Shown here: one piece after another, positions 1 to 11,038 of the stretch
Numbering within the stretch: position 1 is the stretch's first letter
Layout: every line of letters starts with the position of its first letter
From: Pristionchus mayeri
Taxonomy: Eukaryota; Nematoda; Chromadorea; Rhabditida; Neodiplogasteridae
Length of the DNA: 64,000 bases
NCBI GenBank assembly: GCA_036245805.1
Contig: BTRK01000002.1
Location: forward strand, 43,196,661 to 43,260,660
Reading direction: 5' to 3'
The notes under the pieces: generated by a model
Databases searched by the model: none
What the model was told of the DNA's origin: nothing
Seen by the model: the letters and a program-made list of their open reading frames with translations, nothing else
Translations under genes and position numbers: made by a program

Positions 1-60
1 GTGAGATGGTTGTCCCCAACAGTGATGGTGAGATCGCGCATAATATAGTTGAGGCCACTG
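1..60 (-). other. possible exon running off the left edge
   Basis: The minus strand is open here and reads like coding sequence (NSGLNYIMRDLTITVGDN), ending at or beyond the window edge. No family was recognised. It could equally be chance. Confidence 0.15.
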
Positions 61-589
61 TTTGCATCTAATCGAAGACGACGAAGGTCTAGTGAGGTAT
101 TATAGATCTATCTGCTCGAATCTAATCTATTAGTTCTACCGCCATATTATCGACATCGTTTAACCAACTTCAGCGGTAGAGAGGGGATATGTATCTGATA
201 CACATACGCTATAGGGAGTTATCTTGCCTTTGGTTTGAAAGAGGAGAATGATAAGAATAGAATTTTGTCGTGAAAACAAGAACACTCCTTGGAGATCTTG
301 TGCAATTATCTGGTTTAAACTGATTGGGATTACCAAATCTAAAACATATCTAAAACACCCCTGTGTACCCCTCCTTTACTTGAAAAATGGGGCGGCTCAT
401 ATCGGCAGAGAAATGAGAACGAACGGATTCAAGGGAGACCACAAAATGCGACAGAACTTTCTAGTCAACCTAATACTTACGACTAGAGCCCAGTTGATGA
501 GAGATAAAAATAGTATAGCGCCTCGAGCGTAAATAAATGACTATTGCAATAATTATTCCAAAGGAACGACACTGTAAATCGACCCCAAC

Positions 590-701
590 CTGGGTTGTGC
601 AAAAATTTTACGGTCTCTTCATTCCGCGTACTCTCTCGTCGGTCAGACAGTGCGAGAGAGTATCCGGAATGAAGAGACCGTAAACTTTTTGCACAACCCA
701 G
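590..701. mobile_element. hAT-type hairpin MITE with 8-bp TSD
   Basis: A 112-bp near-perfect palindrome starting CTGGGTTGTGCAAA and ending in its reverse complement. The tip carries the GTACTCTCTCG / CGAGAGAGTA arm pair shared with many other hairpins in this window. It is flanked by a direct repeat ACCCCAAC at 582-589 and 702-709. An 8-bp duplication is the size made by hAT-superfamily transposases. It has no coding capacity. Confidence 0.8.
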
Positions 702-1029
702 ACCCCAACAGATGGTCTCGAGGGGATTCATTGCAGTCAGGACGGCATTCTTCTCTGTTACCACACTCTCGAGCTTACTGCTGATAGTCACGGTTACTTT
801 CTTTCACTTTGTGGTCAATGGTTGAAGCATACTATGCATTTGGTATTAAATAGTGATGATTATATCTTTGACAGAAGCTCCCCATCTCTATTGTTGGTGG
901 GGGTGGGGCAACTATGTAAATATGTAACTGTTAGATTCCCCGTCTCTATGAGCTTCGTCGCTCCTATCTCTTCTGCTTACTCGTAGTTGCCCATGCAACG
1001 GACGTGATACGGATAATGGCCATTTACCT

Positions 1030-1177
1030 CGCTCACGATCTGCCCAGTGCAGTAACGGGGCACGAAGTTTTCGGTAAGAATATTTGCAAAGATTAATATG
1101 TTGCTGACGACAATAATAAAAAATAGGGGCAGAAGAAAGGTCCCACTATCCCCCAAAATCCCCATTGCTTGCACGAG
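1030..1177 (-). CDS. possible exon of a membrane protein
   Basis: The minus strand encodes a hydrophobic stretch (LLPLFFIIVVSNILIF) followed by NILTENFVPRYCTGQIVSE and a plausible GTAAAT donor. One transmembrane helix followed by an extracellular Cys segment would fit a nematode serpentine receptor between TM4 and TM5. No neighbouring exon was joined with confidence. It may belong with the receptor exons at 5058-5500, but the distance is large for these introns. Confidence 0.25.
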
Positions 1178-1497
1178 CTACGATTTTCCTCAAAGCCTCT
1201 TATCAATCCCCATGTCTCTCCATTCCGATGTATATTGAAATGATGTCACTGTGTGCACTAACGAGCAACTTCTGGTATTGGAAGTAGGGCACTAGGTCGG
1301 ATGATCACCGTTGGATGATAACCTACTGCATGACAATCAAAAGTAATACCCTTTCACAGTATATTCACAGTAGGCTCCCGTAGCTTTAAAAACGTTTCTG
1401 TGAAAGTTCTGCAGAAGGATCGATTTGTGTTTATCATCAGATAGTGAACCGACCTAGTACCGGAAGTAATCGTGGAGAAAATATCCATTTCCATTTC

Positions 1498-1985
1498 CTG
1501 AGAACTAAAGGAGCTGAGTGTTTTCTGTCGATCGTTTTCTGTCGATCGAAGCGACCGCAGGCAATGAAAATAATGAGTTTTAGTTAAAAGTACAGTATAT
1601 TTTCAGAATACACTTCCGGTCTCGTTCTCTTCTTCATTCTTCAGCGCCTGATTGCGCACTTCCTCGTCATGGTGTGCATGTCGTTCGGATTCGTGCTTGG
1701 CGCAATTAGCAGCAAGGCCTACGATACGCTAGCCAACTATCGCGCCGCCATCGGTAAATATGATGTGTTTACATTCAGGAAATGACACCACATTTGAATT
1801 CCCCCAAATGTATAAATTCCTCCGTTCGTTGCTGAGGTAGAGACTGGGATGCATATTCCATCACTTGAATTGTCACGTCCAGTTCTGGAGAACTAAAGGG
1901 GACAGAGTGTTGTATGTCGACCGAACATGCGAGACACAGCAATGAAAAGTTTTAGTTAAAACTACGGTATATATAATACTTGATT
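1498..1985. repeat. direct pair of a dispersed repeat
   Basis: Two diverged copies of one unit lie in the same orientation at about 1498-1620 and 1886-1985. Each has GAGAACTAAAGG near the start, then GAGTGTT with a TGTCGA-containing stretch, then CAATGAAAA and GTTTTAGTTAAAA, and an AGTATAT/GGTATAT end. No ORF or terminal inverted repeat is seen. Confidence 0.6.
1645..1750 (+). CDS. possible membrane-protein exon
   Basis: A plus-strand open stretch after a TTCAG acceptor reads RLIAHFLVMVCMSFGFVLG then AISSKAYDTLANYRAAI and meets a GGTAAAT donor. It contains one hydrophobic helix. The next plausible exon (2773) is not phase-compatible, so no gene model is proposed. Confidence 0.25.
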
Positions 1986-2649
1986 ACAGTTTCGCTCATC
2001 TCCATGATCACACTCGCGCTGTCATCTCTGCCGTTTGTGATGGGAGACTGGGGACAAAAGTGAGATTAAATAGGGGCACGGGGACTAGGTCGGATAACGT
2101 GCCGGATAAAAAGCAAAAATATTCACCAAAACTAGTTACGAGAACTTACTGTGAGCATACTGGAGAAGGGTAATAATTTTGTTATCCGGAAAGTTGTCAT
2201 CAGACGGGCAGCCTGTAAGCTGATTGCAGATTTTCTATGGTGCGGCTGGGCTGGATTCCATCCAACATTGATGCATTGAATATAGCTATGATGCGGACAA
2301 AGGTAATACTATTAATATTAGTAATGCAAGCTATTGTGTATTGGGTAAAGGCAGTTGCATTGCATGTACAAAAAAATATGAAATTACACAGAAAGTGTAC
2401 GGTAGAGCCGGAAGCCGGGAAAGAGACTGAATACAAGCCGAAACACCGCAGGGAACACTTCTGTGCATCGTCTTCCTCTCTGCACTCATCATTTCCGCTC
2501 AATTTGTCAAGGCTCGCAAGCAGAGAATAATCGCGCCGCTAAGTCCCACACTTAAGATAAGCCGAGATTTGAGATTTTGAGTGCAAGTAGAGTGCATGAA
2601 GCCTGACGACAGAAGAAGTAGTTTTGAAGTTCTATTTGAAGATGGAAGG

Positions 2650-2743
2650 GCGCTAGACCTAGGATGATTACTATTTCGTAATGGCATATAATGGGTATAT
2701 GGCATATAATGGGCGTCATGATGCAATAGTTATCATCCGATGT
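2650..2743. repeat. diverged copy of the CTAGGTCGGATGA palindrome family
   Basis: The left end reads CTAGACCTAGGATGATTACT and the right end TAGTTATCATCCGATGTA, which are inverted relatives. The centre is diverged and holds two copies of GGCATATAATGGG. Isolated ends of the same family appear near 1290 and 2085 (CTAGGTCGGAT). Confidence 0.5.
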
Positions 2744-2772
2744 AATATATTACTTAATATGTGAATACTCAG

Positions 2773-2931
2773 ATGGAACAGGCAAGTGCCCAGAGTGATT
2801 CCGATTGGCTGCTGGTCGCAGGATTTTTCCTGCTTGCCGCCTTCTACTTTCTTCCCAATCTCGTACTTCAGTTGAACGGGTGGGAAGAGGATGAGAATTT
2901 GGACGCATTTTATCTATCACAAGCGACCTAG
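2773..2931 (+). CDS. 52-residue ORF with one transmembrane segment, unrecognised
   Basis: ATG follows a TACTCAG acceptor-like site. The product begins MEQASAQSDSDW, has a hydrophobic core LLVAGFFLLAAFYFLPNLVL and ends in an acidic tail with TAG at 2929. It may be a single-pass peptide, an exon of a receptor, or spurious. Confidence 0.25.
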   Translation: MEQASAQSDSDWLLVAGFFLLAAFYFLPNLVLQLNGWEEDENLDAFYLSQAT

Positions 2932-3299
2932 TGTCAGAAAGACAATTACACATACTTTAAGATGGCTTCCGGACTCGTTGGATACCTATGAGTTAGTGGA
3001 TACGCTCTCGGCAACAATCGAATTCTCGAAATGGCCAATATATTCGCTTAGTTCTAGGCGAATACGAGTCAATATATGCTCTTGTTGGAGATTATTTTTC
3101 CCCGGCAAGAACGTTTGATTTTGTATGTGTATTATGTTTCGTGTATCCTAACGTTGTCAACATTTATGCATAAACAACATTTATGCTCGATGATATTTTC
3201 AATTCCATTTATGGGTATTGATACTGAGAGGAAGAATCTATGATAATATAAATCTTCCTTCGATTTCTATAGTCGATGCATCCACTCCAATTCCCCGTA

Positions 3300-3625
3300 G
3301 AGCAATTGTCTGAGTCTCTGCAGTTTGTCTCGTGTACAACATAAAAGTTGCAGGAAATATTTTTCCGCACATTTTGAGCTAAATGCCATATCTGTAGCTC
3401 ATCTGGGAGCTGATATACACGATAGCCAGTTGCAAAACCGGAAAATTTCTCAACGCCAGCTCTGGGACCAATGACCTATGTCATTCGAAATCTTATTTCT
3501 AGGGTATTCTACCACAACAATATGAACGATATTCGGCACAACTTTTTTGAAAATGTTCCCGAGGAGGTAATTTTTCATCCACCGACTCGTGATACGCGTG
3601 TTATGCAGCCATATATGATGATGGG
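3300..3625. mobile_element. single-arm relative of the 44.9-46.2 kb foldback element
   Basis: This stretch matches the right arm of the foldback at 44.9-46.2 kb in the same order. Shared blocks are AGGAAATA-TTTTCCG, AGCTCAT-TG-GAGCTGA, CTCTGGGACCAATGACCT, TCTAGG-TATTC and the terminus GACTCGTGATACGCGTG (GACTCGTGATACCCGTG in the other copy). It is diverged and has no mirror arm here, so it is an older or single-arm copy. The short ORFs across it are not credible genes. Confidence 0.65.
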
Positions 3626-4240
3626 GCAACAATGGTGTCTTGAGGAAGAACGAAAATACGAAGGACCTACGATTTTCCACGACAAATATTCAGACACAAA
3701 TGATTTTTTTCAAGTGAACCGGTTTGCCCATTAATCAACCGATGATGGAATAGTACATAATTCATCTCGGAGCAATTGCAGGTAGCTTATCGTCAAGAGT
3801 TGATTATTTATGAACACTGATTATCGAAAAGGGAGCATCGTATACTTATCTGGGTAGCTACATCTTCTAGTGAACAGCGCCACTAGTCTTCCACCTGATG
3901 GCATGCACAGTGCCCGTGATTAATTTGAAGTATGTTCGTAATTTATTGGAACAACTCCTGATTCTCGATGTGGAAAACTTTACATTATTTAAAAACCCAT
4001 CGTATGTGTTTCAATATTTTTACGAGCGAGCATGGACATCATCATTCTTTTAATCTTTCATAAAATCACTTTATTCAATAGTACAACTATGAAAGTGCCT
4101 ATTTTGAACTCCGGGAAACGTTGACGTTAATAGTGGATTTCCTTGAAAATATCGCTTTGAGAGCACTGCGGTAGTCCGAACTGAAATATGTTTACAATAT
4201 CGAAGATTTCGCTTTATTTCTGTACCTCGTATAGTAATAG

Positions 4241-4483
4241 ATGGGCAACTTGCAAGCTAGTGCCGTATGCACGAAAATCGGACCGAATGAAGTCCACATT
4301 CGCTTATCCGATCCTAAAATTTGGATTGCGAGCGTTCGAAATAGACCAGAGAGGTTCGAGATCTTGACAAGTCGGACAAAAGTAACCGTGGTAAACCATC
4401 CACATGTGTCAACTATGCATATGATCATGACCGATCTGGCAATTCGAAAGAAGCTTAATCAAATCAACAGATGTCATTTTTAA
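4241..4483 (+). CDS. 80-codon ORF, unrecognised
   Basis: A plus-strand ORF starts just after a GTAATAG acceptor-like site (MGNLQASAVCTKIGPNEVHI) and continues polar to a TAA at 4481. No family was recognised. The opposite strand is also open with a hydrophobic profile, so strand and reality are both unsure. Confidence 0.2.
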   Translation: MGNLQASAVCTKIGPNEVHIRLSDPKIWIASVRNRPERFEILTSRTKVTVVNHPHVSTMHMIMTDLAIRKKLNQINRCHF

Positions 4484-4745
4484 TTAAGATGGGGAGGGGT
4501 AGACCAACCACTGTTTGATCGAAGGCAAATCCACGTGATTAGATATACGATTAGCGTGAAAACATTCAGAATCATAACAGCGTAGAGTTGTAGTGGCATG
4601 CCAGCTCCGAAAGACTCGATGGTGCTACACTCGACTCGCCTAAATATTGCGTTATGTAGTATTCGTAGAACATTGTTGTTTCATTCGAACAATTTTTGTT
4701 CAATTTGGATGAAAATGTAGAGACTCGTCATGAAAACGTCCTCTA

Positions 4746-5023
4746 ACAAGGAAAGCCCGTGAGGGTAAGGTGGAGTTTTTGGATCATACATAGCGGGATC
4801 GAAAGATGATCAACGATTTTCATATTTGCTGATGTCATCTGTGGATGGCTGGGGGTGGTAGTGGAATTTCGGAACATAACCTGATAACTAAACGCTATTA
4901 TACCTCTCCCCACTATGATACAGAGGTCCTCTGCATATATGGGAAAGGTGGAAGTTCTTAGAATTTTATCCTCGCTATGTCTCATGCACACACTCCACCT
5001 TACCCTCGCGACCTTTCCTTGTA
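4746..5023. mobile_element. MITE with ~32-bp terminal inverted repeats
   Basis: The left end ACAAGGAAAGCCCGTGAGGG continues TAAGGTGGAGT. The right end is the reverse complement of ACAAGGAAAGGTCGCGAGGG followed by TAAGGTGGAGT. The element is about 278 bp and non-coding. The flanks (CTCTA / AAGAC) give no clear TSD, so the superfamily is not assigned. Confidence 0.75.
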
Positions 5024-5057
5024 AGACATTTATCATGAAGTGATTATTCAACGTTAC

Positions 5058-5500
5058 CCAGGTTGGTAGAAGACGAGTAGGATGCTCAACGTGTATATGC
5101 AGAACGCAATTACCAATGCAGCCAGCATCTGCAAACATATAGCATATGGTTATATGATATACATATATGATATATGATATAGTTGCGACACATATGCTAT
5201 ACAGACATATACATATAAGATATGGTTGCAGACATATAGGGTATGGTTGCGCAATGAATGCGCCACGGCACAAGGTCGGATGATGAACTAGTACGTCATG
5301 CGACCTTTGATATATCAAAGGTGGTGTGATTTCATAGTTCACTTCCGACCGAGAGCCGCGCAGCACGTTTAGCTCACCATGTGGTAGCACAATTTGTTGG
5401 CGTTTTTATATCGAAGTGGGGAAGAGACAGCGAACATTCGATCTATGCCAACGAGAAGAATGCACGAAACGCCAACGGGGATTCCCATGTTTGGCAGGAA
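5058..5500 (-). CDS. srsx-like serpentine receptor, two exons
   Basis: The minus-strand exon 5500-5378 follows a CTTACAG acceptor and reads FLPNMGIPVGVSCILLVGID then RMFAVSSPLRYKNANKLCYH. This is a TM3 ending in the G-I-D-R ... S-P-L-R-Y-K pattern of nematode Srsx receptors. Exon 5128-5058 encodes the next helix, MLAALVIAFCIYTLSILLVF, which would be TM4. Both have good donors (GTGAGC, GTAACG). No TM1-2 or TM5-7 exons were found, and both sides are filled with repeats, so this is probably a gene fragment. The intron between the exons holds a CTAGGTCGG-family palindrome. Confidence 0.55.
5270..5342. mobile_element. palindromic MITE, CTAGGTCGGATGA family
   Basis: A ~73-bp palindrome with arms AGGTCGGATGATGAACT and its inverted relative, centred on TTTGATATATCAAA. 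It lies in the intron of the srsx-like receptor fragment. Other copies are at 28.9, 58.1, 58.4 and 60.0 kb. Confidence 0.7.
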
Positions 5501-5659
5501 CTGTAAGCGCACAATTCATGAAAATATTATCATATTTTAATAATTAATATTTATCTACGCGTGAGAAAATAACATTCATTAATTTGTTCATTCATTCATT
5601 CCATTGGGGAAAGGTTGCAACAACAAACATGAACACAAATGAAATAGTACTATTTATAA

Positions 5660-5790
5660 GGACAGATCGAACCCTACTAGCTGTACAAGGCGGGTAGTAC
5701 TAGAGGTATATGAGGGAAGTCGCACCCACGTTGAGACGAAAGTGAGTCCACTAGCCTTAGAATCTACACCTTGTACAGCTAAAAATCTGT
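5660..5790. mobile_element. small inverted-repeat element
   Basis: The left end CTAGCTGTACAAGGCGGGTA is mirrored by TACACCTTGTACAGCTA at the right. The interior (~90 bp) is non-coding. Confidence 0.55.
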
Positions 5791-6427
5791 TATTTTTTCA
5801 TTGTATTTTAGTGAGAGCCCATACCATAATACCAAACGGCATAAACATACCATTAACATAATGCAGATAAGTCTTTCCATATAGAGATGATAATTGAAGA
5901 CGAACGGAAGCTTGCTTAGAGCTCCGCCCAACTTTAAAGGATAATGTCTAAAATATTTAAAAAAAATTCAAACCTGGTGGACAAAATCGCTAACAGCGCA
6001 CACACCAATCAGAATGTTTACCGTGGAGCGTAACGACCTTCGTGATAATTCACGTGAATACTTCTAAAACCGACTCTTACTTGGTCCTTATCGTAACCAA
6101 AACGATGAGAGCATGACAGCATGTTCCAGCAAGGCAGGATAGGACTGTGCACGCTGTGAACGCGCGTGAGATCGTCACTCGAAGGCCGTCAGTTTGGTCC
6201 ATTTAATTTTGCAATCTGAACACTAAAGTTCGAAAAAGGATGCCACGCTCTTCATTATATGCACTCTCTCATCGATCGAACTTTCTATTGAGTATGTAGA
6301 ATGAAGAGAGCATATTATCGTTTCTGGAATGGATTTAATGTTAAGACATTGCGGAGCTTCATCTGAGTATGATTAGTAAAGCTACACATTCAACTGGGAC
6401 AGATGGACATTCAGGATGTTAAAGAAG

Positions 6428-6752
6428 GACTGTCAGCAAAGTTGAACTTTTGACGTTGTCATAACCATTAAAATGCGTATCTCTATTTTGAATCGGGTTA
6501 TCATTAGTTGGCAGAATGCCAAGGAGGGCTTGAAGGGAAGGGACGTGCGGGAATTCAAATATCTAGAAGATTTTTCAAAAACTGGTTGGATTCGAACCCG
6601 CAACCTTCCGATTACGCGGCGACTGCTTTACCACTGAGCTATGCGATTGACCTTTGCCTATCCTCTTAGCTCGCGCTATGATCGTTGGATGATTGTCTAG
6701 GTCATGGTTATGACAGCGTCAAAAATTTAACTTTGCTGGCATGTCAACGAAT
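6428..6752. mobile_element. inverted-repeat element enclosing a tRNA-like sequence
   Basis: The left arm GCAAAGTTGAACTTTTGACG continues TTGTCATAACCAT. Near 6706-6745 the reverse complement reads GCAAAGTTAAATTTTTGACG then CTGTCATAACCAT, so the arms are about 38 bp with few differences. A tRNA-like block on the minus strand (about 6655-6582) lies inside. It has an A-box TAGCTCAGTGGTAAAGCA and a B-box GGGTTCGAATCC. The acceptor ends do not pair, so it is not a working tRNA gene. Confidence 0.65.
6582..6655 (-). other. tRNA-like block (tRNA-derived remnant)
   Basis: The reverse strand has a recognisable D-arm (TAGCTCAGTGGTA) and T-loop (GGGTTCGAATCC) at tRNA spacing. The T-stem has mismatches and the two acceptor halves do not pair. 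It is best read as a tRNA pseudogene or SINE head. Confidence 0.55.
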
Positions 6753-8028
6753 GTTGTTGTGAATTGAGACATTGTTGACCATTGCAAACCCAATTATTTC
6801 AAAAAAATGACGATTTTTGTGAAACTCGTGAAATTCGGATTTTCAAAAACTGAAATTTTCAAAATAAAGGCTTTAATTTGCTTGTTCATGATCTCAAATT
6901 GTTTGTATTGTTATAAAAACATGTTTCAAAGTTAAAAACAGCACATTGGGCATAACATGCACACGTTGTAAATATTTTTCAAAAAGCACTATCGCTTAGT
7001 TTACCTTATTCTGGATACCTTTTCTTCCGAGCGCATCGCTATAATTTCGTGAAATTTGGAATTTAAACGTAGTTTGGCATGAGGAATCCGAAAATCAAGT
7101 TAGTTTTTGCAAACTAATTGAAAAAAATTTCAAGACGGCCAAAATGCTTGGATAATCGACGTTTTCGCCACTTTATCGGCATCTGATCCCTTTCAAAGTA
7201 AGTTTTTCGTTATTTCCATTGAAAAAGAGTCTTGGAAAACCTATATTATCCTACTTTTCAAAAATTTGAAATTTTTTTGGGCCTGGTCTGGCATTTTTCT
7301 GAAAGTGCACCACAGCCCTTCATATTGGGCCAAATATCAGCACTCGGTATGGGAACTTCACCAGCGAAATATTGAGGGGGGTTGCAAAAAAGCCATCCTT
7401 CGACCCCTCCCAAAAGGTACGTTTTCTCGTGGAATGTCTCTTAAATGGTACTCCGTGGCGGTTTTGACACCCCCCCCCCCCGTTCTCCGTGAATCTATCG
7501 GTTTCTTGTTGTATCATATGATGTAGTAAGTAATGACAACGGACTGCTCTCAGCTGGCGTCTCGTGAAGCCTGAGGGACTGATGCCGCCGTGCGCGCAGA
7601 AGTACACGTTTCCTGGAACAGATCAAAGATCAAATATCAGAGATCATGTTTTATGCTCAACCTCGGCGGCAAGCTTGGTTGTCTATAAAACAAAATTTTA
7701 AGGCAAAAATATGCAACTCTTCGAGTCAAATGCTAACAATTTTAGAAATTGTTTTAAGCCGTAAGTAAATATTATTCAAACTAAGGCGCCACTAAAGAAT
7801 CTGTTACCACAATTATAGCTATGAATTTAGGGGAGAGAGACCGCAAGTATTGATATTCTACCTTGCATCCATCATTTCACTCCTTTATAATTTAGGTGTC
7901 ACGGTATTTAGCAGTGCCACTCCCTTTGTCGCTTAGTTGTGAGATCGTATATCATGTTTTCAGGTTGTCTAAGTAACTCACAATCTTTCCTAGTCCCAAA
8001 TAACATGATAAATTACTAGTATTATTAC

Positions 8029-8060
8029 ACTATTTCCTCCTCACCGACGATTGCAGCGTT
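8029..8060 (-). repeat. duplicated exon end and splice donor
   Basis: The minus strand reads AACGCTGCAATCGTCGGTGA. This repeats the end of the PP1-like exon at 8447-8470 (GCCGCAATCGTCG) together with its donor GTGAGG. The two copies bracket the 27-bp tandem array. Confidence 0.7.
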
Positions 8061-8077
8061 CTTTAGTTACTCCTAGT

Positions 8078-8428
8078 TATTAATTACTAGTTACTAATTA
8101 CAATTAATAATTACTAGTTACTAATTACAATTAATAATTACTAGTTACTAATTACAATTAATAATTACTAGTTACTAATTACAATTAATAATTACTAGTT
8201 ACTAATTACAATTAATAATTACTAGTTACTAATTACAATTAATAATTACTAGTTACTAATTACAATTAATAATTACTAGTTACTAATTACAATTAATAAT
8301 TACTAGTTACTAATTACAATTAATAATTACTAGTTACTAATTACAATTAATAATTACTAGTTACTAATTACAATTAATAATTACTAGTTACTAATTACAA
8401 TTAATAATTACTAGTTACTAATTACTAG
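8078..8428. repeat. 27-bp AT-rich tandem array
   Basis: About 12 head-to-tail copies of a 27-bp unit, roughly TTACTAGTTACTAATTACAA plus TTAATAA. The copies are nearly identical, so expansion is recent. It lies in an intron of the PP1-like gene, between the true exon end at 8447 and a duplicate of that end at 8029-8060. Confidence 0.9.
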
Positions 8429-8553
8429 TAACTTATTCTTCCTCACCGACGATTGCGGCAACGGAGAGGTTGGCGAAGGCCTCGTTGAAGGCGGAGAAGA
8501 TCATGTGAGTAGCATCCTGATAATGCAAAAGATTTGCATATTTGTTTATTTTA

Positions 8554-9815
8554 TTGGGGTGTTCCAAAAGTTCCTGGAATTTTTTTTTGAAAATTCAAGA
8601 AAAATCAGTTTGTGATGGTATATTGAATTTACCGTGTGTTTATGGTCAACAAAGTATTGCATCATCCTGACGTTAAGTAGCTAGCCGAATGGATCATTCC
8701 TCAAGTTTCTACATCGATTCTACCGATGAACACTCGTCGTGACCAACGTGCAATTTTGCTTCACTACCACCGCTTGGGCCGCCCAGCGAAGGAAGCCCAC
8801 TCTGCCCTTGTCCAGTCTGAAGGAGAAGGTGCCCTCTCTCAGCTCCTGTCACATGTGGTACTCCCGCTTCAATAAAGGGGACTATAGTCTCGATGATCAG
8901 CCCCGCACCGGACGCCCCATTTCCCCCTCTCAGCCTGAAGTTCTCGCCGCACTCAAAACGGATAAGAAGATGAGTGTGCGCCAGTTGAAGACTGAGACTG
9001 GTACTCCCATTTCCACTGTCCATCATATCCTCCATCGGGCTGGCAAAACGCCGAAGCTCCCTCAACTGAATCCCCACGACCTCACTCCAGCACAGCTGAA
9101 AAAGCGTGTTGAAGTGTGTCGGGAGTTGCTCGACCGTAGTCCCAATCCGCGATGGGTGAACAAGATAATCGCTATGGACGAGAAGTGGATCACATATGAT
9201 AACCCTGACAGGAGACTTCAGTGGGTCGACGCCAATGAGAAGCCCGAGCCCGTCGTGAAGAAGGAACAGCACGGAAAGAAGCAACTTCTCTGCTTCTTCT
9301 TCTCCGTGCTCGGTCCCATCTACTGGGAGATCCTCCCCCCTGGAACCACCATCAATGCCGACCTCTTCTCTAAGCAACTGTAAGAGGTCGCCATCAGAAT
9401 CCCTTCCGGTCTCCTGAGCGATGGGAAAATTCTGATGCTCATGGATAACGCTCGGCCGCACTATGCAAAGTTGACCAAGAAAAAGATGGACGAGCTGAAG
9501 ATCGAGTGGATTCCCCACCCTCCGTATTCTCCGGATCTCTCACCCTGCGACTACTACTGTTTCCGCTCTCTATCTAACTTCTGCAAAGGAAAGAAGTTCA
9601 AGGATCATGATGAAGTTGTGAGAGCATTCGCCCTATGGATGATCTCGAGGTCTCGCGCATTCTGGAGGAGAGGAATCAAGACCCTGCCCGATCGCTGGAA
9701 GGAGGTTGAGGGAAAAAAAGGGGCATATATTGATCATTGATAATTGCATTGTATTAAAAATAAAAATAAAAATAAGAAAAGAAAAAAAATTCCAGGAACT
9801 TTTGGAACATCCCAA
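8554..9815 (+). mobile_element. mariner-family transposon, defective copy A
   Basis: A 1,262-bp element with terminal inverted repeats (TTGGGGTGTTCCAAAAGTTC left; its near-complement right) flanked by TA duplications at 8552-8553 and 9816-9817. The transposase shows HTH-type blocks (LDDQPRTGRP, TPISTVHHILHRAGK), the first catalytic Asp in AMDEKWITYDNP, the second in LMDNARPH and the third in PPYSPDLSPCDYY, the mariner D,D34D arrangement. It is broken by a frameshift near 8820-8850 and a TAA at about 9381. It sits in the intron of the PP1-like gene between exons 10087 and 8516, antisense to that gene. The two ends match well, so it is not very old. Confidence 0.95.
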
Positions 9816-11038
9816 TATGTTTACGTCGCTAGTGACCTGATGTTGTTCGAATGTGCAGAAACCCATTCTACAAAATATAAAGCTACCGATTTTTCTCCGA
9901 AAATTCCCTCATACATTTTCCCTGGTGGATAAACTAATTAAATTGAACATCCGTAAACAGTCAAGAAGCCTCTAAAAATGTACAGAACGAGCCATGACTG
10001 AATTTTTATTAATTTTGAAATAATTGACTGCTAAAATCCAAAAAATAGCCACTTTGTGTAATTTTCATTATACAAACACTTCTCACCAGCGTATATTTCT
10101 CGAGTATATCAATGCTGAATCCGCCTTTGAGATTGACATTGATGAACTCGTGATTGCCGCGTAGAAGGAAGATCTGGAAACGATTTTGCTAGGGACCGCA
10201 GACGGGTTTCAACCAAAAAATACGGCTGTTTTTTTCGAAAATATTTGGTTCTTGGTTTTCTGAGCATTTTTCTTCAACTCAGGACCTTTTTTCCTTTTTT
10301 AAATTGTTTGGGAGTTAGAGTAGGTCATTTTTCTCAACAATTCAATGTCGGTTTCCTTGCCTGATCTGGGTAGAACATCTTGAGAATGAACAGCGCCGTC
10401 ATCACTTCGATCGACTGCCGGCCTCTGCAAAAGTTCAAAGATCAAAGATCAATCTAAGTGAGGCGTTGACACTACGTTTTACAGGGGATGAGAGAGAGAG
10501 ATGAGAATTTACATGCTCTCTCGCGATTGGAAGATAATGTTTTACGGAAATTTGAAATGTGTGAAAGATCAAAGATCGAAGATCGAGCAAATATTGAATC
10601 CTTACTTATCGACGTAGTTGCCCAGGAAGACGTAGCGCATGCCGCGCTCGTAGCCCGGCTTGAGGTTAGCGTCATCGCCCGTGAAGACGCGATCGAGGTC
10701 GTACAACTGGGGCACGGTAACTATTAGCTACAGTATCCTACAGTATACCTGTCCGTGGGTGTCACCGACGATCTGGCATCCGAAAGGCACGTCTTCGATG
10801 AGCATCGGCTCCGATTTGAGGTACGGAATCACGGCGTCGATCACTTCCATGATGTCGTCGGGGTCCATAACCAGCTGAAGTGCGCTGTTTACTGTTATTG
10901 TTTTGTCGGATTTTTTTGTTGTTGTTTTGGCAGATGTTTTTATTGTTTTCGGTGTACAGAATCAAGGGAAAAATCACTGAATCGATTAGAAAATGTTATC
11001 CTTTTTTCATTTTGTGTTCGCAATTGTCGTATTGTCAC

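Larger units (their letters stand above)
5791..7540. other. no recognised gene; repeats only
   Basis: Apart from the inverted-repeat element at 6428-6752 and an imperfect CTCTCTCATCG hairpin at 6245-6312, this stretch is AT-rich. The C-terminal exons of the PP1-like gene were looked for here on the minus strand (an N-D-R-G ... S-F-T-F-G block and an A-H-Q-V block) and not found. Confidence 0.5.

Noticed and set aside
590..701. microRNA precursor or rho-independent terminator
   Set aside because: The hairpin has an 8-bp TSD and many dispersed relatives, so it is a transposable element. The same applies to the other hairpins listed.
3471..3734. An 87-codon plus-strand ORF
   Set aside because: It lies across the single-arm copy of the foldback element; the homologous arm at 46 kb is not coding.
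4743..5390. A 215-codon minus-strand open frame
   Set aside because: It spans a MITE with inverted ends, a dinucleotide-like ATATG tract and a palindrome, and overlaps the srsx-like exon in another frame. Length is explained by repeat composition.
8078..8428. CRISPR array
   Set aside because: The 27-bp units are directly adjacent with no spacers, AT-rich, and lie in a eukaryotic intron.
8709..9518. A 269-codon minus-strand open frame
   Set aside because: It is antisense to the mariner transposase; the sense strand has clear D,D34D motifs and TIR/TA boundaries.
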